Shown here one piece after another: positions 8,566 through 19,856 of a DNA stretch of 30,000 bases. Both the position numbers and the translations under genes were made by a program. Origin of the DNA: Glandiceps talaboti (Eukaryota > Hemichordata > Enteropneusta > Spengelidae). The stretch is taken from contig NC_135569.1 in the NCBI RefSeq assembly GCF_964340395.1, positions 580,001 to 610,000 of the forward strand, given 5' to 3'. Numbering within the stretch: the first letter of the stretch is position 1; each line of letters begins with the position of its first letter. The notes beneath the pieces are model-generated. The model did not search any database. It had not been told where the DNA came from and saw only the letters and a list, made by a program, of their open reading frames with translations.

Positions 8566-8760
8566 ACTTGAAGATTTACTTAAAGACAATTAAAGGCCAA
8601 TGTTTGATTCTGAGAATCAGGTTCAAGAGGAAAACTTGTAGATTTACTTAAAGACAATTAAAAGTCCAGTGTTTGATTCCGAGAATCAGGTTCAAGAGGA
8701 AAACTTGTAGATTTATTTAAAGGCCAGTGTTTGATTCTGAGAATCGGGTTCAAGAGGACT
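8566..8760 (+). repeat. 68-bp tandem repeat, three copies
   Basis: Copies start at 8566, 8634 and 8703 with ACTTG.AGATTTA and end with GGTTCAAGAGGA. Each contains CAGTGTTTGATTC-like text and GAGAATCAGG or GAGAATCGGG. Copy 3 has lost the AGACAATTA segment present in the first two. No coding potential. Confidence 0.85.
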
Positions 8761-9077
8761 GTCTGGCAGATCTATCTAAGAAATACATGTTGGTTGTGAA
8801 CAAAAGAGTGATCCTAGATGTGTATTGTTCCATTGTTGTGTATTACTGTGAGATTAGAACTCCTTGTATTCAAATACATTTAACTTGAACAAAAAGTTGT
8901 TATGGTTTTAATATGAGGTTCAAACATTTGATTATTGGGTTTAGATTGTCTGGTGATAAGTCCCCTTGGTAATAATGAGGTTAATAATGATATCTATATA
9001 CTAGATAGTTCACTCATCAATTTCTCAAGGAGTGCAGTGAGGGTTATTCATGATGGGTCAGTGGAAGGAAAACACAT

Positions 9078-9185
9078 TCTCGCACACCAGAGCTGTTATT
9101 TCTTTTGCGACAATGCGAAATAACGATGTGTTGGTGGCATGTTTTGGACGGTGACGTAAAAGAGGCTGTCGGTTACGACGAGAGG
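9078..9185. promoter_or_regulatory. Local CpG cluster in the intron
   Basis: Around ten CpGs in about 110 bases (CTCGC, TTGCGAC, TGCGAAATAACG, GGACGGTGACGT, GTCGGTTACGACG) in otherwise CpG-depleted sequence. It also holds GTTATTTC / GAAATAAC arms (9095-9102 and 9117-9124). A GTGACGTAA CRE-like site occurs near 9151. It may be an unmethylated intronic regulatory element or a young insertion. Confidence 0.25.
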
Positions 9186-10187
9186 AAAACAAATTGTCCC
9201 CCCCCCCCAGAAACCTGCATTGTTCAGTGAGTCAAACTGAACACCAGTCAGTCTTACTTTCAATGCAGCATATTCAATAAAAACTAACCCAGCACTCAAC
9301 CCCCTACCATGATAGTTAATGTAAGAGGCTAGTGGGTAAACCACAGGGCCACCGACAACCAGTGTTTGCTAAGAACTGTGGTCATAGACTTTGACTAAAA
9401 CAACAAAAGCATTTACAGGAAGAGATGCCTGCAGATATGTGCCACACTATAGTAGAATCACCTGTAGACATCCCCCTTTGTTATGATTGGTATGCTTGAT
9501 GAAACGCACTCAAAACATCTCTTTACTACAAACTGTATAATAACAACTGTGAGTGATGTCAATGATTGTTGGTTAAATAGCTTGCACAAATAGTTCATTC
9601 GGGGACATTCACAATCTTCAAAAAGAGTCACTGAAAACTTTGATGAAAAAATAAATATCTCTGTATAGCTTACGGTTTGCTAGATTTAACAATTCATGAG
9701 ATAAGTATGCAAATAGGAAGAAATGGGCCAATTAAACCTGAAATGTATCTCTAATAACAATGCCTTTCTCTCCTGTTAATTGTAAATTTTCTCAACAGTA
9801 TTAAATTACACTGAAATTAACATCAGAAAAAAAAGCTTTCCCAAGACGAACTTTTATTGGCTGTAATTATCTACGATTTACTTACAAATGAGTTTTGTTT
9901 CTTTTCAGTGTATTATAAACCCTGTGTCTGGGGAATACAAAGACTGATTTCTAAGGTTTAATGATGGACACTTTGTTAGTACCTTGTAAAGACAATACGT
10001 GATGTGTATTCGTAAACAAAAGATTAACAAGTAAAGGTACAAAGAGACCAAAACAAAGCTTTTCAGATCCTTTTAATGCCTCCATTTCTGTAAGAGGCTT
10101 TTGTCCCGGTTTGGTTGGAAGTCTGATAAATAGGAATACAAGTAGAGCTGAAACTGTTATAAATGCACTAATTACTGGTGTAGTAAA

Positions 10188-10219
10188 ACCATAGACAGTA
10201 GCTGGCCACTGTCTATGGT
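10188..10219. repeat. Perfect 12-bp hairpin
   Basis: ACCATAGACAGT (10188-10199) and ACTGTCTATGGT (10208-10219) are exact reverse complements around the 8-base loop AGCTGGCC. The stem is too short for a microRNA precursor and has no U-tract behind it. Confidence 0.7.
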
Positions 10220-11129
10220 AAACCCAAGAAAAATGTTGTTGTACATTTTCACAATGTGTGTATTTTCTGAAGAAATAAGAGAAGAGAATTTGGCCTTTCT
10301 AGTTGATGACATTCATTGTAGCCTATAGAGTGAGACTACATTAGTGTATCTGGTGGAATTTCTATAGATTTTGGTGATGTATGTCAGTGTTCAACAGTTT
10401 GATTGACATTAAAGAAAGGATTCAGGACATTTTCTTTGTTTTAAAACATCCAAACACCAAAGTCATTTGCATTTGGCCAAATGAAAAGGTGGTTTCAATT
10501 TCCCCTAATTTTTTTTATTTTTGTTTAAATTAGACATTTTGTAAATTTAATAGCTAAAAAATAGAGAGTTTATGACCCACATTTAATGAAAACAAGACCT
10601 CCCCAAACAGAATGTTCAATACCAATAATGTTTTTAAAAGTTATGTAAGGAGAAACATATTATTTTTTTGATGTGGCCTTATCCTGTCCCATCCAAAGAT
10701 TCAAGGTATGAATGGTACTTGTTTTATTGTCTTGATAATGGGAAGGGCATTCTTTTGATAAGAGATTCAACTCATTTGGGACAATTTACAATTTGCACTG
10801 TTCATTAACTAGATTTATTTTATTTCAAACTAAATCTAGTGTAGTAAATTCTATTGTCTTTCAGCATGAAGGTTTGATAGTATTCTGTACAGAGAAAGGA
10901 TGTGGTGGCCCTTGAAAATTTGACTTCTTGTTGTGCCAAATATGCAATCTTGGTAGACCTGTATAAAATTTTCTATTGCTAAGAAACCAAGATATGAGAT
11001 TGGGAAATATGGCCATGAATCAAGAAACAGGTCTCAAAGTTATTCTGCACTTAGTAGTCAGATGTATGCAGCCAAGTGAACTGTTGCAGTTACAGTGATT
11101 TACATGTAATAGACCACCACTATATAAAT

Positions 11130-11370
11130 TTGGTAGTCTAGGTATGATGTGTAGTAGTGTCTCAGTCCGTGTGCCCTGGACTACTGGTACTGCTAATCTG
11201 GTAGTCTAGATACAACATTTCGTAGTCTATATGTCCTGGACTACTGCTAATTTACTAGTCTAGATACAGTGTTTAGTAGGCTATTAATTTGTCCTGGACT
11301 ACTGCTAATTTGGTAGTCTAGATTTGTACAATCAGTTTAGTAGTCTATGTGTCCTGGACTTGGCTACTAC
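11130..11370 (+). repeat. Degenerate 55-68 bp tandem repeat, four copies
   Basis: Each copy has GGTAGTCTAG (or ACTAGTCTAGAT), a variable middle ending in TAGTAG..CTAT, TGTCCTGGACTACT and GCTAATTT. Copies begin near 11131, 11201, 11256 and 11310. A single related monomer (TTTAGTAGCCTATGTGCC then GTGGACTAC) occurs at about 18535-18575, showing that the unit is dispersed. Confidence 0.75.
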
Positions 11371-11622
11371 TTTGATCATCTGCATGTAACAGTGATGTAG
11401 GTAGAGTGTTTAATAATATGTGTACCTGAACTGCTGCTGATTTCAAGAAACCCAAAAAACTTTACAAAGGAAAAATAATTATTTTTCTTGAATCTTCTAA
11501 ATACAAGTGCAAATATAGTTTTAAAGTAGAGAATAGAACTTAGAAGTTTTATTGGTGAATGTTATAAGTTTGTGTGGTCTTTGGTTTGTACATGTCTCCC
11601 AAGGCTGTTGGGTTTTAATTAG

Positions 11623-11635
11623 AGGTCAGAGGTCA
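11623..11635 (+). promoter_or_regulatory. DR1 nuclear-receptor-type motif 2
   Basis: AGGTCA-G-AGGTCA, a perfect direct repeat with spacer G, followed by AGCC. It has the same orientation as motifs 3 and 4. Confidence 0.45.
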
Positions 11636-12129
11636 AGCCAAGCAGTGACACTGATAGCATTCCCCAAATTTTCTTCTCAAAACATGGAAATAATCTTGTC
11701 AGGCAGTAAACCAAAGAAAAAAGCAAGGCATTCAAACAAGGAAGAATAGCTGGATGATATATCACTATGATGTTAACTGGTTAAACGGAAGTAAAATTAG
11801 ATTTCTGTACAAAATTTTATCACAGTGACAATTTTTGTAGGGCAGCATTCATTAAATCAAAGTAAGTTTGATAATATTTCACTAGGTTTCTTACAGAACT
11901 TTAGATGGAATGTATAGGAAATAATAAGATTGTTCATGAGAATTCTGATACTTGTACTAAAACACTAGCAGTAAAGTTATATGAATTTTCACCCAGAAAG
12001 GTATAGTTGCAGAATTAGATATACATATATACTTGCAGAAGTAGAGAGACTGTGACAAACAGAATGACAAACAGGGTGACAAACACACAGATAACTTACA
12101 TTTGTATGTTTCATGTTGTATAAATGTCA

Positions 12130-12142
12130 AGGTCAAAGGTCA
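12130..12142 (+). promoter_or_regulatory. DR1 nuclear-receptor-type motif 3
   Basis: AGGTCA-A-AGGTCA inside TCAAGGTCAAAGGTCAAGG. The 5' extension TCA makes the first half also an extended half-site (TCAAGGTCA) of the ERR / NR5A type. Confidence 0.45.
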
Positions 12143-13384
12143 AGGCATATCGTGAGTAACATATGTAGGAATGTAGCACACAGCATTTATTTTGAAAATT
12201 GGTCGATATCTCATCTCTATTTAGTCTAAGAATCTTGTATTTTCACAAATTTATCAGTGTATAAATATTTGAAAGAGAAAAAATGAGTTGAGTGGCGACA
12301 TAGGTGACTATAGTCAATGAACTTAGTAGCCTTTCGCTTGTAATTAATTTTAGTAAACAAAACAAGTGTAACTTTTTTGGCATCAAACTGAAAATTTAGT
12401 GTCCTCTTGTGTAAATATTATAAACTTGTCTTGTGTAAACTCTATTAAATCTCAAAAACAAAATTTGTGTTACCAAAATTTATTGTTCCACAAAATTCTT
12501 GCATCCTTTTTTTCTGCTGCATTGTTGAAATGTTATGAATTTACAGTAATGGCGCTTTTGACTGAAAGTGGTGATTTTCCCAAAAACTTTTTTATAGGTG
12601 GTATTTTTTTAGGTGGTAATTTGGCAGAATGTCTGTTGGACACATGCATGTACAAAACGGACTTAGATCCAGAAAAAGGTCTAATACTAGTAATAGTAAT
12701 AATAATCATGCAGAAGTTTTCAAATCACAGCTAGCTCTGTTACAAAATATCTATGTATCAGTAGACCCTGTGAAAGTTTTGACATTGTCATACTGATTTA
12801 TGTTGGTGCAAAAATATTTCTGTTAATTAAGTTAAAATTAGTTTAGAGCCAAAATACTCACATTCACAGTTTTACGACAACTGTTATCTGATCTCTAGCT
12901 TTCCATATTCAGGTGACTAAAGTCAGTGAATATGAAGGGCTGTAGGGCACAATACATGACTTTCATGTAATAATTCTAAGCAGTGTATGAATTACAAGGA
13001 CTATCATGTACTAACTGAAGCAATCACAGGGTAACTTGCCTTCAATATAACTTAAAATTGAATTAAATTAAGATTAAATTATAGTCAGTTGTAAGTCTTC
13101 AGTTAGCAAATTGGTAAGATAACAGTGTGATTAATCTGAGAATCTGTGAACAAGCATCATTTATAATTTGTTGTGTTTTTGCTGTACATATTTTACTTCA
13201 AATAATTTAAGAATAGAAATTAGATAATTTTGCTTTCTTTCCGAAAATACTGACCCTGTTGAATGTAGAAGACCAATATGTTAAAAAGATGTCTCAGGGG
13301 ATTACCGTATTTAGTCCCTCGCATTAGCTAATTAGTAATTGACAGTAAAGGTGACTGTGAAGTCTTGTAAGTAGAAGACTTTCA

Positions 13385-13397
13385 AGGTCAAAGGTCA
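13385..13397 (+). promoter_or_regulatory. DR1 nuclear-receptor-type motif 4
   Basis: AGGTCA-A-AGGTCA inside TCAAGGTCAAAGGTCA, identical over 16 bases to motif 3, 1.25 kb away. The surrounding bases differ, which argues against a recent local duplication. Confidence 0.45.
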
Positions 13398-13990
13398 AAA
13401 CAGTGAAGAATTTCACACAAATGGGAAATAAACAGTTAAAGTATATATGCATTGAACTAGAGAACCCTGTAGGTCATACAACAGTTGAAAATAAACAACT
13501 TAATGTAGATACCCATTGTGAACACTAGGTGATCTTAATAGGTATACAAGTGCCCTTGACAATGGCCTTGTACTACACAAATTGGCCCAATTGATTAAAA
13601 ATAGTGGTAAGTAGTTAATGGCCTGACCTTGAGGTTTGTGAAAGTTAATCTGTGAACTTGACAACAAGAATGTTTGCCAATAAGTCTTTGGAATTCATGT
13701 GGTAATCATTTACATACATTGCATTGAAAGGTGATTATGTAGCTTTTCCAACTAACATGTACACACATGTCCCTGTCTATCCATGATAGGGAATGAGTTG
13801 GGAAAACTCATGGAAAGTGAGTTTTGAAATGGAAATGGGAACTGGAAATTGAAGTATTAAATTACATCTAATCTCATTGGCAGGTTTTCTGTAAAAACTG
13901 ATAAGGAAGGGATAGTGTTGTTAAACCTATTATTGTCTGTAATTGTGAGAATAAATCTATGTGTATGTACAACATGTAGTGGTGGGTGAT

Positions 13991-14439
13991 GTGAGTGTAA
14001 TTATTGTGCCGATTGAAGCCTGCTGCGGGCCTGGGAGTGTAACTATTGTGTGGCTTGTGGGTCACTGTGGGGAAGTGAATGTAACTATTGTGTGGCTTGT
14101 GGGCCGCTGTGGGTCACTGGGGGGAAGTGAGTGTAACTGATGTGCGGCTTGTGGGCCGCTGTGGGGAAGTGAATGTAACTATTGTGTGGCTTGCGAGTCA
14201 CTGCGGGGAAGTGAGTGTAACTGATGTGCGGCTTGTGGGCCGCTGTGGGGAAGTGAATGTAACTATTGTGTGGCTTGTGGGTCACTGTGGGTCACTGGGG
14301 GGAAGTGAATGTAACTGTTGTGTGGCTTGCGAGTCACTGCGGGGAAGTGAGTGTAACTGATGTGCGGCTTGTGGGTCACTGTGGGGAAGTGAATGTAACT
14401 ATTGTGTGGCTTGTGGGTCACTGGGGGGAAGTGAGTGTA
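13991..14439 (+). repeat. 42-bp G-rich minisatellite, about ten copies
   Basis: The unit is GTGAATGTAACTATTGTGTG then GCTTGTGGGTCACTGTGGGG and AA. Starts are at about 13991, 14034, 14075, 14128, 14169, 14211, 14253, 14304, 14346, 14388 and 14430. The first units are more diverged, and two units carry an extra partial copy (14075 and 14253). Variants (GATGTGCGG / GTTGTGTGG, GGGCCGC / GGGTCAC / GCGAGTCAC) alternate in a pattern suggesting a two-unit (84-bp) higher-order period. Because 42 is divisible by three and the unit lacks stops in some frames, long open frames appear on both strands; they are not genes. Confidence 0.95.
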
Positions 14440-14702
14440 ACTGTTCTGTAGTTAGCATGTAAGTTTAACTGTAACAGTTATATGAGAAGGGTTGTAATTC
14501 TGTAGTTAGCATACATAGCTGTAACAGTTATGTGAGATGGGTTTTAATTTTGTAGTTTGTAAGTGTAACTAACAGTTATGTGAGAAGGGTTGTAATTCTG
14601 TAGTTTGTAAGTGTAACTAACAGTTATGTGAGAAGGGTTGTAATTCTGTAGTTAGCATACGTAGCTGTAACAGTTATGTGAGAAGGGTTGTAATTCTGTA
14701 CT
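14440..14702 (+). repeat. Second minisatellite, 50-60 bp unit, about five copies
   Basis: Abuts the 42-bp array. Units carry TGTAACAGTTATGTGAGA then AGGGTTGTAATTCTGTAGTT, followed either by AGCATACATAGC or by TGTAAGTGTAACTAA. The variation in the second half gives uneven periods. Confidence 0.85.
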
Positions 14703-15184
14703 TTTACTGAAAGTGACATTTTTACTGTAAATGAGATCTAATCAAGATAATAGATGAATAGAAATAAGTATCCAATATCTCAAATGTAACAGCTTCATGA
14801 TCCCTAATTAAAAAAATCCCCCATTTTTTCCGTAAGGGTATTCCGGCAATTAATAGAATGGGTATCAAAGGATTGAAGGGAAAAAGAGGGAATTTTGTTG
14901 ATCCGTAGAGATTGGCTGTCATGCACCAATGATTATCAATTGTATAAATGTACCAGGTGCTTCTAATGGCGATGTAATGTCTACACTAATGATGGTGTTT
15001 GTCAGCTACCTCATTGTGGAACTGATAATCTAAAGAAATAAGAGTTACATTCCAGTTACTGTGTCTGTCTGGATACAAACATTGCGGGTAAGCTTTGCAA
15101 CAGTGTAGGGCTTGGTATACACATCATACGTTGTAGGTTCTGGGTTAGCTAGCTGACTAGCAATTGTAGTGGTGTCAATTCATG
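14703..15184 (+). other. Presumed intron, nothing recognised
   Basis: No repeat or exon seen. The - strand open frame 14722-14922 has no family features or splice context. Confidence 0.4.
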
Positions 15185-15480
15185 TCAAGACGCCTCCAAA
15201 GTAAATATCTGCAGTTGTGAAAAATGGAAATGTTTTGGTAGTTTCTTAGTTGCTGCAGCACCATCATTTGGAGATTATTTAAATCCTGGTTGACCTGATG
15301 ACTTAACTAACCCAGTTACATTACAAGAAAAATGAGAACTTTCTAAGACGGTGCAACACTACCATTTGAAGCCTGGTTGACTGATGACTTTGTAACTAAT
15401 AGCGAAGTTTGTCTTGAGCCGATTCCTCCAAAGCTATTATCTGTAGTTGTGAAAACTTGAAAGGTTTCATTAGTTTTATA
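15185..15480 (+). repeat. Old imperfect local duplication
   Basis: CCTCCAAAGTAAATATCTGC (from about 15191) recurs as CCTCCAAAGCTATTATCTGT (from about 15426), both followed by AGTTGTGAAAA. Between them TGCAGCACCATCATTTG and CCTGGTTGACCTGATGACTT (15254-15305) recur as TGCAACACTACCATTTG and CCTGGTTGACTGATGACTT (about 15352-15390). The order of the two blocks is permuted, as expected of a decayed tandem duplication of about 150-230 bp. Confidence 0.55.
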
Positions 15481-18074
15481 CCAGTAGTATACTTGAAATG
15501 AATTTACCAGTTACTCTAGTAGTCTCATAAATCATGATGTATACTGCAGTGTTACTTTATATTGCCAGCCATTAGTACTAGGACTGCCATCGTAAGTGTT
15601 TGCTAAAACCTAGGTGAGTTATCATCCAGGAGGTGTACACTGTCTGGATTAGATCCTAAATGCTGTAAGTTATGGTTTTACCTGTAGTTTAAACCCATCA
15701 AGGCAATTCAAAACACTCACAGGGGAAGTCAGACATCAATTTTCAGAAGTCATTTAGGTATGCCATCGCCATCAATCTATACTTTGTAGTTTGTATGGTA
15801 TAGAACATGACAATATGGATTCTAGGATAGGTTTACAGGGTTCTCCTCAGCCTTATAAGGGAATGCTGGTCAGTGATTTGGAATGTGAGAGTATGATCTG
15901 CTATTTTACAGTATGTTTCCTGACTCCCATGAAACAATGCATGTCCATGGCAAGGACTCACACTGAACAATGAATAAGGATCAAGTATAAAAATTTTGTT
16001 TTCTTGGCAATCTTGTGCAAAAATAAGTGATGTAAAATCACATGACTCTCCAGAACAGAGCAAAAAATGAGAAACTAAATTTCAAGTTGGTCTTTCTTGG
16101 CAGTTGTGCATAATGTATTCCATATGTACAGTTTGTATGTATTTATGTAGGATTATGAAATGGTGCCTTTATTTCCACGAGTGATGTTCTTGTGTTAAAA
16201 AGTGCTACTCAGAGGAGTGCTACTCAGAGATCTGTTACACAATACCGCAATGAGAGTTGCAAACTGCTCTATCCTCCTAGAGATTGGGTTATTGGTATTG
16301 ATGGACTGGGGGTCCTTAGGAGTTAAACCAGGTCTCTTCTCTCTTTGTGAGGTCAGCTGTTATACAAATTGCTCAAAGTGAGAGTGTGCCTTGAGGGAAT
16401 TGACTAAAAGTACAGTGGATGGCTTATATGTCAGAGGAACTCTTTGAGTAATATTTGTAATGAAACTGTACAGATTTTGGTGTCAGATTGATCTCAGGAT
16501 TAACATACTAGGCATACTGTCAGGAGTTTTAATACCAATGCCGCTATTCTCATGCTGTGTGGTCAAGCCTTCAGATTATATGCAGAAATTTCCCTGTTAC
16601 TTTCATACATTTAGCTGTTGAGTTGTTGTCAGCCATTAGTTTGAAAAACTTTCTGACATAGTTTGCAATAAACATAACGGTAACATGAAAGGCTCAGAAG
16701 TATTTGTTTGTCAAATTTTTATAGAAGCAGAAGACAATTTAGAAGAGTAACATTCAAGAATTTGTTTTTCAGTACATGTGTGTTATTGCTTTCCAAACAA
16801 GACATTATAGAATTGATATTAACAATACATTTCTTGTCATGATGTATAAGATAAACAAGATGCAGTGATCAGAGTTAGTGGTATTACTTTGTAGTGATGG
16901 GGTTACGAAAGAACAGGCATTACGAAACAACAAAATGTAAGGTACCTCCTACAGTAATCTGTTCAGAAATTGTCTAATTGGCCAATGCATTGTTTTAAAT
17001 CAGTAGCAAGTGATATGTTGTTGTAGTATCCCTCTAATACTAATGCCACCTACCTGGCAATGATCAGGGGGTCTGTATTTCAAATAGGGTTTGTACTTCC
17101 AGTTGATTGCTTAGGGACACCATGTAATTAGACATTGTGTGGGAAAATGTATCATCGGTTTAGATGAGTGAAGAAGTCCTACTGTAGTACTGGTTCATAA
17201 TGTGCGGTCTTCATGTCACTTCTTGTTAGGCAAGACAACTACTAGTGAACTACCGCAGTAACTGCATTACTATTTGCTATTATTTCAGTTAAAGTCCAGT
17301 TAGGCCTATACATTGTATTTCTGCCTGACTGCAACCATATAAGAATTGCTTGTTCTCATGTTGTATGATGTTCCTATGGTACTAGGAGATAGAAGACATA
17401 CATCATTATGGTTTTAGGGATAAAATAAACTTTGAAATCTTCTAAAGAAGCATAACTGCACTCAACACATGTTCAGCCATTTTAGGGATTTCCTGCAAGG
17501 GTTTATGGGAAAACTTTTCTGTGGTGACATGACAAATGTATTTGTCAAGACGAAGACATCTAAGGTCAAAGACAAGTTGAATGCATTCAAACAAAAAATA
17601 TGAAATGTATCCTGGTTGTTATTTGTTTTGCAATGCTCAAAATATAAATCAAAATGTTAAAAAATATTTTTCCGGATTTTTCATAAATTATGCTTGCTAG
17701 TGTGTAATAATACTTTGTTTTGAATTTATTCAACTAGAAATATAAGTGACCTAAGGGGTTTATCATGAATAGTTTTGACTTGTAGTTACAAGACCCTCTA
17801 GGTTACTCATATTTTCCTTGGCTAAATGAAGAAAACTATTGGTGAACACTATTGTGGTATGCCATGACATGAAATTTTACAAGACTGAAGTCCAGGAAAA
17901 CTTCAGTTTTGTAACAGACTGACTAACGTCTACCACTTAACTGAGGTTAAAGTTTCTTGACAAAAGCATTTAATTTTACTGAATTGTTCATGAACCCATT
18001 AGTGCCAAGGTGCCTAGAGTTGACCCAGTTGTTAAACCCAGTGTCTTTACACACATACATACATACACAGATAT
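15481..18074 (+). other. Presumed intron, sparse signals
   Basis: No supported exon. A 15-base direct repeat, AGTGCTACTCAGAGG / AGTGCTACTCAGAGA, lies at 16200-16230. The open frames at 15791-15973 and 15833-16063 overlap on opposite strands and have no splice context. A weak AAGGTCAAAGACA motif near 17562 resembles a degraded DR1. Confidence 0.4.
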
Positions 18075-18149
<75 letters not shown>

Positions 18150-18172
18150 CACACACACACACACACACACAC
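18075..18172. repeat. (CA)n microsatellite, about 98 bp
   Basis: Dinucleotide CA repeat with interruptions ACGCGC near 18104 and TAAC near 18148. All open frames here are the repeat read in different phases. Confidence 0.97.
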
Positions 18173-19726
18173 AATTGGTGGACCAGTGGATGATGGCCTA
18201 TTAAGACTATATAGTGTAATTTTCCAAGGACAAGTTGTTGGCATTGATGGTGTTAACATCCTGATAAAACTATCTATAATGTACTAACATTGTGACATTG
18301 AAGTTATCAAAGGTCTCTTCTTAGCCCATAGACTTTGCTATCTCACTTGACAGTGTCATTCACAAGATCTTTGTGCAAATAATGTTTGTCAAGCCAGATA
18401 ACCAAGCAGGACCTGAATTTAACTTCCTCACTTGGAAGTCAGATTTTGTCATGTTTGGTTCTGTTACAATTTTCTATCAATTTCCATTGGTCTAAGAGAC
18501 TACCACCATGATATAAAGTTGATATTATAGATAAGATACAATGTTTAGTAGCCTATGTGCCGTGGACTACATTACTTACACAGTTTTAAGCCCTGCCAAT
18601 TATGTTTCCAAGGTAATTGTGTCAAGTTTCCAGTATAGTCTTGTCCATCTCAAGACACTTCAAGTCTTTCAAATTTTAGCCTGGAATCCAGGCGAATGTG
18701 GATTATAAATTTTAATTTTGATTTCCCCCATTTGTGATAGGAAATAATGAATTACAATCCTCATTTGCATTGTCTAGCGTTCTAAACTGGTACAGTAGTG
18801 TTAAAAACTTCATTACTAATACAGTCTAGTCAAGACGGCCTTTTGAACACATGTATCTGTGCTCCCCCAACCGTATTCATATAATCACGATGATGTCATC
18901 GCGTCCCCATGTGATTTGTTTTAAACAGACTTTAGATGGACATTTACATATTAGTGCAGTCCTAGAAATGTTTAGAAAGGTTAAAAAACGTTTCTGTATG
19001 TTTCTGTATCAAATGAATATTAATGAGCGATGACGAAAGCCTGTCAGTTTGTGATGGATTACTACTGACATGTGTCCTTCGCGCTTCATTCACTACAGGG
19101 GAGCACCACAATTTAACACCTTTCGTAACCGTCTTGACTAGACTGGTATTAGTAATGAAGTTTTTAATATGTAATACTGTACCAGCTGAGCTTAGAAGTC
19201 TAGACTATCATTCACATGGATTCCAGGCTGTACAAATTTCCATTGACAACAAAGTAGGTTAGCAAGGACTCCTATCTAGTTGTTGGCTTGGCAATTGGCT
19301 TGACTATGGGTGTCGGAATGATCTCCCTGTTTACACTTTACTAGACACATTGTGCTGTTCAAGTGAGACTCTCTTGTTTCAGTCACTGACAATTAAAGAA
19401 ACACAAACACCATTGACCAGTAGGTAAGTTTGTAGAAACTATAGAATTCTCTCCAAACAGCTACAAAATCAATTAAGCTCATGCTGTTGTACTGACACTA
19501 TCAACACATCATTGTATGTCTTCGTGTCTGCCAAAACTTCCTTTCCAAAGAGTATAGGTAGACAATATACAATGTAACAACAGCTATGTGTCTTATGCCT
19601 AAGGCAATATAGTCCTCTCACAAAAACCAAGCATGTAGACTTGTTCCAAACACAAACAGAACAACTGCCTGCATGCTGTTTTACAAATACTATAAAACAT
19701 ATCATTTAATTGCTTTAGAACCTCAG
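18173..19726 (+). other. Presumed intron with a CpG-bearing stretch at 18830-19150
   Basis: No exon is supported. The segment 18830-19150 has more CpG than its surroundings and several homeodomain-like cores (ATTAAT and TAATGA near 19019-19025, plus ATATTAGTG near 18948). The + open frame 19023-19262 starts with ATG in this segment and is 79 codons long, but has no recognisable domain and no clear acceptor or donor. I leave it unannotated as a gene. It may be a regulatory island. Confidence 0.3.
18535..18575 (+). repeat. Isolated monomer of the 11130-11370 repeat
   Basis: GATACAATGTTTAGTAGCC then TATGTGCCGTGGACTAC matches the body of the 55-68 bp unit in which GATACAGTGTTTAGTAGGC and CTATGTGTCCTGGACT occur, 7 kb away on the same strand. 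Confidence 0.6.
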
Positions 19727-19856
19727 GGTAAGCACTCACTCACTGGTTTGGTTGGGGTATGACATCCTAGGTAATCACTCACTCACAGGTTTGGTAGGGC
19801 TATGACACCCTAGATAAACATTCACTCACTGGTTGGGTAGGGGTATGCCACCATAG
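19727..19856 (+). repeat. 43-bp tandem repeat, three copies
   Basis: Copies start at 19727, 19770 and 19813, each reading GGTAA.CACTCACTCACTGG (or variants) then TTTGGTTGGGGTATGACA and CCTA. Spacing is exactly 43 bp with no indels. Confidence 0.9.

Larger units (their letters stand above)
8771..11129 (+). other. Presumed intron, sparse signals
   Basis: No supported exon or RNA gene. It contains a small CpG cluster (9078-9185), a C10 run near 9199, a 12-bp hairpin at 10188-10219 and a weaker 10-bp inverted repeat (ACTAGATTTA at 10808 against TAAATCTAGT at 10831). The rest is AT-rich sequence in which I see nothing. Confidence 0.4.
11371..13990 (+). other. Presumed intron with three DR1 motifs
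   Basis: No supported exon. The largest open frame (12399-12734) begins at a non-ATG codon, is AT-biased and has no splice-site context or recognisable domain. A small tandem of TGACAAACAG-like units lies at 12047-12085 (three copies of 12-14 bp). DR1 motifs are listed separately. Confidence 0.45.

Noticed and set aside
9230-9360. tRNA-derived SINE promoter on the - strand
   Set aside because: The text GTGGCCCTGTGGTTTACCC is reminiscent, but no proper A box and B box pair is present.
10188-10219. microRNA precursor
   Set aside because: The stem is only 12 bp with no flanking pairing; a precursor needs about 30 bp.
12399-12734. 111-codon + frame
   Set aside because: Begins at a non-ATG codon, is AT-biased and has no domain, acceptor or donor.
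14085-14451. Repetitive protein genes on either strand
   Set aside because: The frames stay open only because the 42-bp unit is a multiple of three; frames exist on both strands and no start or splice context is present.
17947-18204. Several open frames on both strands
   Set aside because: They read through the (CA)n repeat in different phases and have no other content.
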